NCBI GenBank assembly: GCA_038058095.1
Contig: JBBUBW010000034.1
Span: 1-31,123, forward strand
Direction: 5' to 3'
DNA: 31,123 bases
Source of the DNA: VMFW01 sp038058095
Lineage (GTDB): Bacteria; Patescibacteriota; Minisyncoccia; UBA6257; 2-01-FULL-56-20
The position numbers and the translations under genes were made by a program. Below, piece after piece: positions 6,705 to 13,829 of this stretch. Numbering within the stretch: position 1 is the stretch's first letter; each line of letters starts with the position of its first letter. The notes beneath the pieces were generated by a model. The model was not told where the DNA came from, did no database searches, and saw only the letters and a list, made by a program, of their open reading frames with translations.

Positions 6705-8126
6705 ATGGACAGAATCGCATTTGTAGTTCTGATGGCAATCCTGGCGGCATCATGCGCCGGGAGCAGCAGAAACGTTCCGACACCATGGCAACAAGCCGTC
6801 GTCGCGTTGGACACCCTGGCATTTCCGGTTGACTTCATGGTTAGTGAGCAAGTCGCGACTTTCCAAATAATCGCGCCTGAGTACCTTGCGAAGCTCATCG
6901 CTTCTTGCCCGACTCGTGATGGATTCCTGAAGGCTATCGAGGAGTACAAGAAGGCCATGCCGGGCCGCTCCGATGGCCTCACGAGAGATAAGCTCGAGAA
7001 GTGGATCGCATACTGCCGTCTCGTCTGCCTAACTCCTGTCGATCCAGCTGATGGCATTCGCGACATTCGCTGGGAAGTGTTCTTACTCTATGGCATTCCC
7101 ACTGGCTGGTGGGTTTTACCTGGCGAATTAGCAATCAAAACCCTTAGCCCGAGCGAGCAGTTCAAGTTCCTAGGAGATGTGACGTATTACATCTATTCGT
7201 GGCCAGGAGACGTAGCCATAATCCTCCACTCGGACACTTTGGACGGGTACCCGACTCGCGTGGCTTCTCCTCTGAGGACCATCCCGAATCGGGCACTACC
7301 AATCTATCCGATAGGTAGGGTAGTATCACTCTTCAATGAAAAGGGTGGCTGTAATTCATTCCTGGTTGTATGGGTTCGAGCCGACCAGATCAACAAGACG
7401 ACCTTTGAAAATAGATCCTTGACGCTAAGCTTGAAAGTCTGGGACAGCGTCGGCCATCCCGTCTGGATACCAAACAACACGGCAACCACAAGTCTCGCGG
7501 TCTATGAGAAAATCGCTAAAGTTGCTTGGAATCTTCGCGGTTTTCCAATAGACTTCGCTCAGCAGCTAGAACTCTCCCCTGGCAAATATAAAGCGGAAGT
7601 CAGGGTCGGAAGTTCAAGTAACGCTGGAGCGGAGAAGTTCGAGTTTGAAATTCCTCGCCCAGGATCCATTGGCGTAAGCGAACCCGTCGTCACTCGAGGG
7701 AATCACCCAAAAGGCAGCCTAGCAACTGGGGCAATCAAAACCTCAGACGGGAAGGAATTATCCATCCAACCCGATCTAACCTTCCGACGTGGTAGTTCGT
7801 CTCTTATCCGCGCGAGCGTCCGTGTTCCGAAAAGTGATACTTATAGAGTTACATGTGACTTGATCCCGTTTTCGGACAAAGCGAACGCGGAGTCAAGAGC
7901 AACTCTAATGTCATCCACAGGAAACCTCGCTGGTAACTTTGGTGGCAGCCCAGGCAGTTCATTGAACATCCACATCGAAAATCAAACAGACGTTGAATTT
8001 AAGGTGGACTTCAATGTGCCAAACGGTTTCTACTTCCTCAAGGTAGAGGCCACCAATCCAGATCGAACGCAGTGGATTGGCAAGCCATCGTGGGTTAAAG
8101 TGGAAGTCCGTGAATCTGTACTGTGA
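6705..8126 (+). CDS. Putative lipoprotein of unknown function, 473 aa
   Basis: The N-terminus MDRIAFVVLMAILAASCAGSS is a lipoprotein-type signal with probable lipidated Cys17 (AASC rather than the ideal LAGC). No family recognised. The N-terminal half (about 30-200) is helical and aromatic-rich (YLAKLIASCPTRDGFLKAIEEYKKAM, WVLPGELAIKTLSPSEQF). The C-terminal half (about 200-473) looks beta-rich, like stacked Ig-like modules (FLVVWVRADQ, YKAEVRVGSS, YRVTCDLIPF, FYFLKVEATNPDRTQW). AGAGGTG lies 6 nt before the ATG. Codon use is richer in GAG, AAG, CTC and ATC than in the flanking repair genes, suggesting a different history. It has its own terminator at 8158. Likely anchored outside the cytoplasmic membrane. 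Confidence 0.72.
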   Translation: MDRIAFVVLMAILAASCAGSSRNVPTPWQQAVVALDTLAFPVDFMVSEQVATFQIIAPEYLAKLIASCPTRDGFLKAIEEYKKAMPGRSDGLTRDKLEKWIAYCRLVCLTPVDPADGIRDIRWEVFLLYGIPTGWWVLPGELAIKTLSPSEQFKFLGDVTYYIYSWPGDVAIILHSDTLDGYPTRVASPLRTIPNRALPIYPIGRVVSLFNEKGGCNSFLVVWVRADQINKTTFENRSLTLSLKVWDSVGHPVWIPNNTATTSLAVYEKIAKVAWNLRGFPIDFAQQLELSPGKYKAEVRVGSSSNAGAEKFEFEIPRPGSIGVSEPVVTRGNHPKGSLATGAIKTSDGKELSIQPDLTFRRGSSSLIRASVRVPKSDTYRVTCDLIPFSDKANAESRATLMSSTGNLAGNFGGSPGSSLNIHIENQTDVEFKVDFNVPNGFYFLKVEATNPDRTQWIGKPSWVKVEVRESVL

Positions 8127-8157
8127 TTAACTTCTCTTCATTATTGCGAACATGACG

Positions 8158-8192
8158 CCGCCGCGCTCACACCAGAGCTCGGCGGTTTCTTT
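8158..8192 (+). terminator. Intrinsic terminator of the lipoprotein gene
   Basis: CCGCCG(C)GCTC, loop ACACCA, GAGC(T)CGGCGG then TTTCTTTTTTC. A 10-bp stem with one C/T mismatch and a T-tract. Confidence 0.88.
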
Positions 8193-8239
8193 TTTCTTAA
8201 TTTTTGAAATAGTTTTTTATTCCACATTTTAGGATCTTT

Positions 8240-8277
8240 TTTTTAAAAAACAAAACCCCGCGACGATAGCCGCGGGG
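8240..8277 (-). terminator. Intrinsic terminator of the minus-strand 57-aa gene
   Basis: CCCCGCG, 8-nt loop, CGCGGGG (8256-8277); on the minus strand it runs into TTTTGTTTTTT. It sits 34 nt after the stop of the 8312-8485 gene. Confidence 0.88.
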
Positions 8278-8311
8278 AAGTTGTGTCTCAAGCTTTCTAA
8301 GTTCAACATAA

Positions 8312-8485
8312 CTACAGACCCATGTCTCGTAGAATCCTCTCCTGAAGAGGACTTATCAAGACTGAATCCTCAGACTTGGAGCCTCGAGATGTTTTGGATT
8401 GTGGTGCATCCGGCCAATTTAGCGGAATCGGTTTCCTCGAAATTAAATCAACCGGCGGACCCTTCTCTGAGTCGATAACTGACAT
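8312..8485 (-). CDS. 57-aa hypothetical protein divergent from uvrC
   Basis: A short gene easily missed. ATG at 8485 (minus) is preceded by AAAGGAGTTGTG, a strong ribosome binding site with 5-nt spacing. The product starts MSVIDSEKGPPVDLISRKPI, is Pro/Ser-rich and probably disordered in the middle (PDAPQSKTSRGSKSEDS), and ends LQERILRDMGL. No family recognised. Support comes from the full unit: a TTGATT-17-TATTAT promoter, a ribosome binding site, the frame and a strong terminator. It shares its upstream region and a 17-bp palindrome with uvrC. Confidence 0.72.
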   Translation of the reverse strand: MSVIDSEKGPPVDLISRKPIPLNWPDAPQSKTSRGSKSEDSVLISPLQERILRDMGL

Positions 8486-8511
8486 CACAACTCCTTTCTC
8501 TTCCTACTCTC

Positions 8512-8528
8512 TTGTGATAATATCACAA
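8512..8528. promoter_or_regulatory. Perfect 17-bp palindrome between uvrC and the 57-aa gene, candidate operator
   Basis: TTGTGATAATATCACAA reads identically on both strands around a central A. It covers the -10 of the minus-strand gene and lies just upstream of the uvrC -10 (TAGAAT), so a bound dimer could control both. No second copy was seen near uvrA, uvrB or dinB. Confidence 0.62.
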
Positions 8529-8545
8529 ATGTAGAATTTAATCAA
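8517..8545 (-). promoter_or_regulatory. Promoter of the 57-aa gene
   Basis: Minus strand TTGATT (8545-8540), 17-nt spacer, TATTAT (8522-8517). Predicted start near 8510, so a 25-nt leader carries the AGGAG site. The -10 lies inside the palindrome 8512-8528, and the -35 ends at the base before the uvrC ATG. Confidence 0.68.
8532..8537 (+). promoter_or_regulatory. -10 box of uvrC, leaderless-type spacing
   Basis: TAGAAT followed by 8 nt and then the ATG at 8546, placing the transcription start at about the start codon. No ribosome binding site is present. Confidence 0.6.
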
Positions 8546-9790
8546 ATGCCGAAAAATTTATATCAAAACCTTCCACCAACCCCCGGCGTCTATATTATGA
8601 AAAACGCCAAAGGGGAAATCTTATACATCGGTAAAGCCGTCAATTTAAAACGGCGGGTTTCGAGTTATTTTCAAAAAGCGCATGAATATAGAATTGAAAA
8701 ACTAGTCAGCCAAATTAGAAAAATTGATTACGAAAAAACTGACACCGGCCTCGAGGCGCTGATTCTAGAATCGGATTTGATAAAAAAGCACCAGCCCCCG
8801 TTTAATGTTCTCGAAAAAGACGATCGCAGTTTTTTATACGTCGAAATTACCAAAGAAAAATTCCCGCGAGTTTTGCTCGTCCGCGGCAAAGATAAAGCAA
8901 ATAGTTATTCATCTAACTCCCAACGTCTAACATCTAACATATACTATGGTCCTTTTATTTCCTCTTCGGCTATCCGTGAAGCCATGAAAATCATTCGCCG
9001 CATTTTCCCGTATTCAACTCACAACCTAAAAACCCCATTGACTAGTGGCTATACCCTAAATCCCAAACCGTGTTTTGACTACGGTTTGGGATTGTGCCCC
9101 GGCACTTGCGTCGGAGCGATTAGCCAAAAAGATTACGCCAAAAATATAAAAAATATCAAACTCTTTTTCGCCGGCAAAAAGAAAAAAATCTTGGAATCTC
9201 TCAAGAAAGAAATAAGAGTATTGAGCAAAAATCTCGAATTCGAAAAAGCCGAAAAAACTAAACATCAAATCTTCGCGCTCCAGCATATCCAAGATACCGC
9301 CTTCATCTCCGAATCCGAAGTCATTAGTCCCAAGTTATTAGTTAATAGTCGCCGCATTGAAGGCTACGACATCTCAAATATTTCCGGCACGTCCGCTGTC
9401 GGCTCAATGGTTGTGTTTATGAACGGAAAACCCGAAAGAAGTTCGTACCGCAAATTCAAAATTTACACCGTCAAAGGTCCGGACGATACCGGTATGATTA
9501 AAGAAATTCTATCTCGACGGTTAAGGCATAAAGAGTGGCCATTTCCTGATTTAATCCTAATCGACGGCGGCGGGGGACAGATAAACGCCGCTAAATCCGC
9601 TCTAGTCGTAGCCGGGCTTAAAATTCCCGTCATTGGCATCGTTAAAGGCCCGGAACGCAAGCGAAACGATATCATCGGCCTTGCTCCCAAATGGATAGAT
9701 AAAAAAGTCCTTATCCAAGTCCGCGACGAAGCCCACCGTTTTGCCATTAGCTATCATAAGAAATTACGGCGGAAACAAATGGTTAATTAA
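8546..9790 (+). CDS. uvrC: UvrABC system protein C (excinuclease UvrC), short form
   Basis: Dual-incision nuclease of nucleotide excision repair. 414 aa versus about 600 in E. coli. Order: GIY-YIG domain (PGVYIMKNAKGEILYIGKAVNLKRR, about 12-36), Cys-rich segment (KPCFDYGLGLCPGTC, about 174-188), UVR motif (LEFEKAEKTKHQI, about 230) and an RNase H-like endonuclease domain (IEGYDISNISGTSAVGSMVVF, LILIDGGGGQ, RDEAHRFAISYHK) with the catalytic Asp/His positions kept. The protein ends at RRKQMVN, just where the (HhH)2 domain should begin; the next gene starts 25 nt later, so that domain is absent. Residues 124-131 (NSQRLTSN) are a repeat-encoded insert. The start follows a -10 box with no ribosome binding site. 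Confidence 0.93.
   Translation: MPKNLYQNLPPTPGVYIMKNAKGEILYIGKAVNLKRRVSSYFQKAHEYRIEKLVSQIRKIDYEKTDTGLEALILESDLIKKHQPPFNVLEKDDRSFLYVEITKEKFPRVLLVRGKDKANSYSSNSQRLTSNIYYGPFISSSAIREAMKIIRRIFPYSTHNLKTPLTSGYTLNPKPCFDYGLGLCPGTCVGAISQKDYAKNIKNIKLFFAGKKKKILESLKKEIRVLSKNLEFEKAEKTKHQIFALQHIQDTAFISESEVISPKLLVNSRRIEGYDISNISGTSAVGSMVVFMNGKPERSSYRKFKIYTVKGPDDTGMIKEILSRRLRHKEWPFPDLILIDGGGGQINAAKSALVVAGLKIPVIGIVKGPERKRNDIIGLAPKWIDKKVLIQVRDEAHRFAISYHKKLRRKQMVN
8915..8938. repeat. Low-complexity in-frame insert (NSQRLTSN) in uvrC
   Basis: 20 of 24 positions match 1823-1846 in uvrB, in the same reading frame. It lies between LLVRGKDK and IYYGPF, where UvrC homologues have no such stretch. Confidence 0.7.
9061..9091. 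repeat. 10-bp perfect inverted repeat in uvrC
   Basis: TCCCAAACCG and CGGTTTGGGA flank an 11-nt loop. It falls on the conserved Cys motif, so it may be chance, but the flanking ACAACCTAAAAACCCC resembles the repeat at 11634 and 30501. Confidence 0.4.
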
Positions 9791-9802
9791 AACGTAATAT
9801 GC

Positions 9803-9808
9803 TATAAT
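9803..9808 (+). promoter_or_regulatory. Extended -10 promoter of the DUF5671 gene
   Basis: TGC-TATAAT then 6 nt and ATG. Almost the same string, TAATATGCTAxAATAA, precedes the gene at 21206. The mRNA should be leaderless. Confidence 0.68.
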
Positions 9809-9814
9809 AACCCT

Positions 9815-10300
9815 ATGGAACCGCCAAGGATTAAAACCACACCGCGCGATTTTTTTATGCATCTTTTATCGATTGTCATGCTCTACGCGAGCGCGATCGC
9901 TTTCTCGACTCTCATTTTTCAATATATAAATCTCTTTATTCCGGACGTCATCCAAGGAAATTATTATGGAGTAACTGACGGCATTAAAAGCCTTGCCCGG
10001 GGTGCCTTGGCAACACTCATAGTTGTTTTCCCGGTTTATGTTTGGGTCGGTTGGTTTTTAAATAAGGACTACACCAAAAATCCGGAAAAACTCAATCTTC
10101 GGATTAGAAAGTGGTTACTCTATTTCACTCTCTTTGCGGCGGCGATTGTTGTGGTCGTGGACTTAGTCACGCTAGTTAGGAATTTTTTGGAAGGTGGATT
10201 AACTACCAGCTTTTTATTGAAAGTTTTAACCGTAGGATTTGTAGCCGGTTCAATTTTTGGATACTACTTAAACGATATTAAAAAAAGTAAAGTCGATTAA
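9815..10300 (+). CDS. DUF5671 family membrane protein
   Basis: A 161-aa protein with four predicted transmembrane segments (about 16-37, 63-84, 103-124 and 135-154). The motifs TPRDFFMHLLSIVMLYASAIAFSTL and FQYINLFIPD fit DUF5671, a family common in Patescibacteria; the assignment is from memory of the pattern. Function unknown. It begins directly at a TATAAT-6-ATG promoter 25 nt after uvrC. Confidence 0.72.
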   Translation: MEPPRIKTTPRDFFMHLLSIVMLYASAIAFSTLIFQYINLFIPDVIQGNYYGVTDGIKSLARGALATLIVVFPVYVWVGWFLNKDYTKNPEKLNLRIRKWLLYFTLFAAAIVVVVDLVTLVRNFLEGGLTTSFLLKVLTVGFVAGSIFGYYLNDIKKSKVD

Positions 10301-10356
10301 AATATTCTGAATCTTATCTGTATATCCGTAAGCCATTAGTATTCTGTAGCAAAATT

Positions 10357-10857
10357 ATGAAATTATTTTCTTACCTTGTCATCGCAGTTGTTGGTATTTC
10401 AATCATCGCCGGTTTTTTTATTCTAGGCACACCCCAAGCAGAGCGTCTGCGCCGTTTTGATATTCAAAGAGTAAATGACCTCCAATCTATCCAGTATCAA
10501 GTTATTAACTATTGGCAAACCAAAGAAAAACTTCCCGAAAAACTTACCGATCTCGAAGACCCGATTAGTGGTTTCAGATCTCCTGTCGATCCGCAAACTA
10601 GCCAAAGTTACACCTACGAAATCAAAGGCGAATTAACTTTCTCGATTTGCGCGAATTTCTATCAATCGCAAATAGGGGAGCCGGTCACTGGTTTAACCCA
10701 GCCCGCAGTTCCACCTCCAACTCAACCCATTTCAACCGAAATACTTAATCCACAAAAACCAGGAATTCAATGGAACTGGGAACATAAAGCTGGCATAAAT
10801 TGTTTTGAACGCACCATCGATCCTGCTCAGTTCCCACCTTTTTATAAAAAGAGATAG
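10357..10857 (+). CDS. Membrane-anchored pseudopilin-like protein
   Basis: A 166-aa protein with one N-terminal hydrophobic helix (about 6-25), then RRFDIQRVNDLQSIQYQVINYWQTKEKLPEKLTDL and DPQTSQSYTYEI. That arrangement recalls the globular part of type II/IV pseudopilins (helix, Tyr, LP..L..L, DP.T..Y.Y). A prepilin cleavage site is not obvious, so it may be a related membrane-anchored protein. A Pro-rich stretch (about 110-135) precedes a Cys-containing end. TATTCT lies 11 nt before the ATG, so the leader is very short. Confidence 0.55.
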   Translation: MKLFSYLVIAVVGISIIAGFFILGTPQAERLRRFDIQRVNDLQSIQYQVINYWQTKEKLPEKLTDLEDPISGFRSPVDPQTSQSYTYEIKGELTFSICANFYQSQIGEPVTGLTQPAVPPPTQPISTEILNPQKPGIQWNWEHKAGINCFERTIDPAQFPPFYKKR

Positions 10858-10877
10858 AGGAACTTAACATTCAATAA

Positions 10878-11423
10878 ATGGACATTATCACTCACGGTCT
10901 TTGGGCTAATGTGGTTTATCGCGGCGTTACAACTGGTAAAAATATCAAACCCAGCAAAACGAAAATTTGGACCGTAATTTTTTTCGGCCTAATACCCGAT
11001 CTTCTTTCCTTTGGGCCAATCTTTTTTTGGAGCATATATGAATTCCTTTTCCGTGGAATGGAAATCCCATTTCGAGGAATGCATAGTCAAGTTAGTATTC
11101 CTAACTATATTTTCGGAACCTACAACTATACTCATAGTTTTATTATTTTTCTAGCTATTTTTGGCATTGTATGGCTTATTCGAAAAAAACCGTTTTGGCT
11201 TATGTATGGCTGGGGCTTGCATATACTTATTGATATTTTTTCGCATGCCAAGGAATTTTTCCCAACGCCGTTCCTTTTTCCAATCTCAAACTTCCAAGTC
11301 AGCGGTTGGAGTTGGCATAATCCCGTTTTTATGGCTATCAATTACTCACTTTTAGTTTCAGTTTATTTAGGCCTCTATCTATGGCACAAATGGAAAAACA
11401 AGCGCATTATCCAAAAATCCTAA
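10878..11423 (+). CDS. YdjM-like membrane-bound metal-dependent hydrolase
   Basis: A 181-aa integral membrane protein. The histidine motifs typical of the YdjM/LexA-binding-type hydrolase family are present: MDIITHGLW at the N-terminus, GLIPDLLSF, NYTHSF and HILIDIFSHAKEF. Four to five hydrophobic segments. The substrate is unknown; a metal-dependent role at the membrane is inferred from the family. The 3' end overlaps the next gene by about 43 nt, so the two are co-transcribed. Confidence 0.72.
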   Translation: MDIITHGLWANVVYRGVTTGKNIKPSKTKIWTVIFFGLIPDLLSFGPIFFWSIYEFLFRGMEIPFRGMHSQVSIPNYIFGTYNYTHSFIIFLAIFGIVWLIRKKPFWLMYGWGLHILIDIFSHAKEFFPTPFLFPISNFQVSGWSWHNPVFMAINYSLLVSVYLGLYLWHKWKNKRIIQKS

Positions 11424-11971
11424 AAAGTTTTAATAGCAAAATCACTTTTTTAATTAAGAAGGGAAGTATCGGCGTGATTCCAACTGACACTATCTATGGA
11501 ATCGTCGGAAACGCGTTAAATAAAAAAGCGGTTGATAAAATTTATAAACTCCGCCATCGCAATCCAAAAAAACCGATGATAATTTTGGTTGGTCAACTTT
11601 TTGATCTTAAAAAGTTCAGTGTTCTTCTAAAAACCAAAACCTACAACCTAAAACCCGGAGCTTGGCCTCATAAAACAAGCATAGTTTTTCCGGTATCAGG
11701 CGCCAAGTTCCGCTATCTCCACCGCGGAATCAATTCGCTGGCTTTCAGATTACCAAGAAGCAACAAACTCCGATCATTCCTCAAGAAAACCGGCCCTCTC
11801 GTTGCCCCGAGCGCGAACGTCGAAGGCAAACCTCCTGCCAAAACAATTGAGGAGGCTCAAAAATACTTCGGAGATAAAGTAGATTTTTATATTGACGCCG
11901 GTCGGCGCGTGAGCCGTCCGTCAAAATTGATCCAAATTAAAAATGATAAAATTATAAAATTGCGCAAGTGA
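11381..11971 (+). CDS. YrdC/Sua5 family protein (probable threonylcarbamoyl-AMP synthase)
   Basis: The YrdC fold makes threonylcarbamoyl-AMP from Thr, bicarbonate and ATP for the t6A37 modification of tRNA. 196 aa. Motifs: GVIPTDTIYGIVGNAL (about 30-45), IYKLRHRNPKKPMIIL (about 54-69), SLAFRLPRS, and GPLVAPSANVEGKPPA. The usual WPGPLT segment reads TYNLKPGAWPHKTSIVF and is coded by a repeat-like stretch at 11634-11656. The start may be ATG 11381 or 11390; both lie inside the preceding gene. Orthologue status (tsaC versus yciO) cannot be settled from the sequence. Confidence 0.85.
   Translation: MAQMEKQAHYPKILKSFNSKITFLIKKGSIGVIPTDTIYGIVGNALNKKAVDKIYKLRHRNPKKPMIILVGQLFDLKKFSVLLKTKTYNLKPGAWPHKTSIVFPVSGAKFRYLHRGINSLAFRLPRSNKLRSFLKKTGPLVAPSANVEGKPPAKTIEEAQKYFGDKVDFYIDAGRRVSRPSKLIQIKNDKIIKLRK
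11634..11656. repeat. Low-complexity repeat in the YrdC gene
   Basis: A 23-nt CCTACAACCTAAAACCC-type string matching the intergenic copy at 30501-30523 at 21 of 23 positions. It encodes KTYNLKP next to the conserved Trp. Confidence 0.6.
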
Positions 11972-11974
11972 TAG

Positions 11975-11980
11975 TATAAT
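11975..11980 (+). promoter_or_regulatory. -10 box of the FAD oxidase gene, leaderless-type spacing
   Basis: TATAAT, then TACTC, then ATG at 11986. Transcription should begin at or next to the start codon. Confidence 0.68.
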
Positions 11981-11985
11981 TACTC

Positions 11986-13647
11986 ATGATACTCGAAGAC
12001 GAAATCAAAAATTTTTTCAAAGGTGAAGTTTTAACCGACTCCGCCACATTAAATAAATACAGCGAAGACGCGAGTATTTTTAAAATCCAGCCCGAAGTAG
12101 TAGTTTTCCCAAAAAACGTTGAAGATATTAAAGAATTGGTAAAGTTTGTCTCAAAAAAGAAAAAAATTTTAAAGAAAATTTCACTTTCGGCTCGCTCTGC
12201 AGGCACTGATATGACTGGCGGATCTCTAAATGAATCGATTACCGTCTCACTTACGGAACACATCAATAAAATCAAAGAAATTAAATTCCAAGGTCCAGGT
12301 GGCGGGTACGCGGTTGTTGAGCCGGGGTGCTTTTATCGAAATTTCGAAATTGAAACCTTAAAAAAAGATTTAATCTATCCACCCTATCCCGCGTCCAAGG
12401 ATATCTGCGCTATGGGCGGCATCGTTTCCAATAACGCTGGCGGCGAAAAATCATTATCCTATGGCCAAACCAAAGACTACGTTTTAGAGCTAAAAGCGGT
12501 ATTAACGGATGGGAACGAATATACTTTTAAACCGTTAAACGAATTTGAACTTAAGGAAAAAATTAAGCAAAAAAATCTTGAGGGGAAAATTTATTCAAAG
12601 ATTTGGAATCTAATCAAAAAAAATCAAAAGCTGATTTGGGAATCAAAACCTAAAGTTTCAAAAAATTCTTCCGGTTATCTTCTCTGGGAAGTTTATGATG
12701 GTAAATACTTCAATCTCGCAAAACTAATTGTGGGGTCCCAAGGTACGCTAGGCATCATTACTGAGGCCAAGTTGCGCTTAGTTAAAATTAAGGCGAATTC
12801 ACGAATGGTAGTCGTGTTTCTGAAAGACCTCGCACAGGTTGGAAGTCTGGTTAATATAATTCTGAAATTCAACCCCGAAAGTCTTGAATCTTATGATGAC
12901 AAAACATTAATTCTGGCTCTTAAATTTTTACCCAGCCTTCTAAAATCTCTAATTAAAAAAAATCACAACATCTTCAAGCTCTTCTTTTCATTCCTGCCTG
13001 ATTTATGGGTTCTGCTCACTTTCGGATTTCCTATGATGGTTTTAATAGCGGAATTCACTAGTAATCTTGAATTGGAAGTGGTCTCCGTCTCAACCCGTCT
13101 ATCCCAGTCGTTAAAGTCCCAGGGTTTCAAAACTCTTCAAACCAAAAACCAGACCGAAGGCGAAAAGTATTGGACCATCCGCCGCGAAAGCTTCAATTTG
13201 TTAAGACAAAAGGTGAAAGATCGTTACGCTGCCCCGTTTATTGACGATGTGATTGTTAACCCCAAACATCTCCCTGAATTTTTGCCGAGATTAAACGTGT
13301 TGGTAGCAAAATATCCGGAACTAACATACACCATTGCCGGCCACGCCGGTGACGGCAATTTCCACGTCATCCCCCTTGCGGATTTCAAAAACCCAAACTT
13401 AAGAAACACTATCGCTAAGCTCTCCGAAGAAGTTTACGATTTAGTTCGCGAATTTGGCGGCTCAATCACAGCTGAACACAACGACGGCTTGATTCGAACT
13501 CCATTTTTAAATAAAATGTTCAACCCCAAAATGTTAAAACTTTTCGAAGACGTAAAAAATGCTTTTGACCCCCAAAACATTTTTAATCCCGGGAAAAAAG
13601 TCAACGGCGATCTAGATTACGCCCTAGATCACATCAAAGCAGAATAA
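11986..13647 (+). CDS. FAD-binding oxidase/dehydrogenase, GlcD/D-lactate dehydrogenase type
   Basis: Oxidises a 2-hydroxy acid with FAD; the substrate (D-lactate, glycolate or another) is not determinable. 553 aa. PCMH-type FAD-binding domain (about 30-260): SLSARSAGTDMTGGSLNESI, VEPGCFYRNFE, YPPYPASKDICAMGGIVSNNAGGEKSLSYGQTKDYV and VGSQGTLGIITEAKLRLV. C-terminal FAD-oxidase domain (about 280-540) with YTIAGHAGDGNFHVIPL, GSITAEHNDGLIRTPFL and FDPQNIFNPGKKV. No iron-sulphur domain follows, so electrons must pass to a separate acceptor. Own leaderless-type promoter. Confidence 0.88.
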   Translation: MILEDEIKNFFKGEVLTDSATLNKYSEDASIFKIQPEVVVFPKNVEDIKELVKFVSKKKKILKKISLSARSAGTDMTGGSLNESITVSLTEHINKIKEIKFQGPGGGYAVVEPGCFYRNFEIETLKKDLIYPPYPASKDICAMGGIVSNNAGGEKSLSYGQTKDYVLELKAVLTDGNEYTFKPLNEFELKEKIKQKNLEGKIYSKIWNLIKKNQKLIWESKPKVSKNSSGYLLWEVYDGKYFNLAKLIVGSQGTLGIITEAKLRLVKIKANSRMVVVFLKDLAQVGSLVNIILKFNPESLESYDDKTLILALKFLPSLLKSLIKKNHNIFKLFFSFLPDLWVLLTFGFPMMVLIAEFTSNLELEVVSVSTRLSQSLKSQGFKTLQTKNQTEGEKYWTIRRESFNLLRQKVKDRYAAPFIDDVIVNPKHLPEFLPRLNVLVAKYPELTYTIAGHAGDGNFHVIPLADFKNPNLRNTIAKLSEEVYDLVREFGGSITAEHNDGLIRTPFLNKMFNPKMLKLFEDVKNAFDPQNIFNPGKKVNGDLDYALDHIKAE

Positions 13648-13652
13648 ATTTA

Positions 13653-13715
13653 CCCCAGAATCACTTCGGTCACCTCATTGCTTCATTCGAAGCGAGGCTC
13701 CTGCTGATTCCGGGG
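13653..13715. repeat. 63-nt structured intergenic element
   Basis: Outer stem CCCCAGAATCA / TGATTCCGGGG (one mismatch); inner stem CCTC..GCTTC, loop ATTC, GAAGC-GAGG. No T-run on either strand. 13716-13816 holds no supported gene. It looks like a dispersed structured element or RNA motif. Confidence 0.5.
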
Positions 13716-13816
13716 CGTGATTTTGGAACCGACCAAGAAAGTTGTCCCGATGGATAGGATCCAGCCGAGACCCCACTATAGTATCAAATTACACATCAGA
13801 GTCAATGATACTGATA

Positions 13817-13822
13817 TATAAT
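13817..13822 (+). promoter_or_regulatory. -10 box of dinB, leaderless-type spacing
   Basis: TATAAT followed by 7 nt and ATG at 13830. GTATCA (13781) and TGATAC (13806) form an inverted repeat just upstream, a possible regulator site. Confidence 0.65.
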
Positions 13823-13829
13823 TCAAAAT

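Noticed and set aside
6338..7066. Long minus-strand open frame of 242 codons
   Set aside because: It overlaps the secreted protein, its terminator and the lipoprotein start, has no promoter or ribosome binding site, and its composition is not protein-like. It is a shadow of the plus-strand genes.
8281..8478. Plus-strand frame of 65 codons
   Set aside because: It starts in the terminator region and is antisense to the 57-aa gene, which has full expression signals.
386..9790. A uvr operon
   Set aside because: uvrB, uvrA and uvrC are separated by convergent and divergent units with their own promoters and terminators, so they are not co-transcribed.
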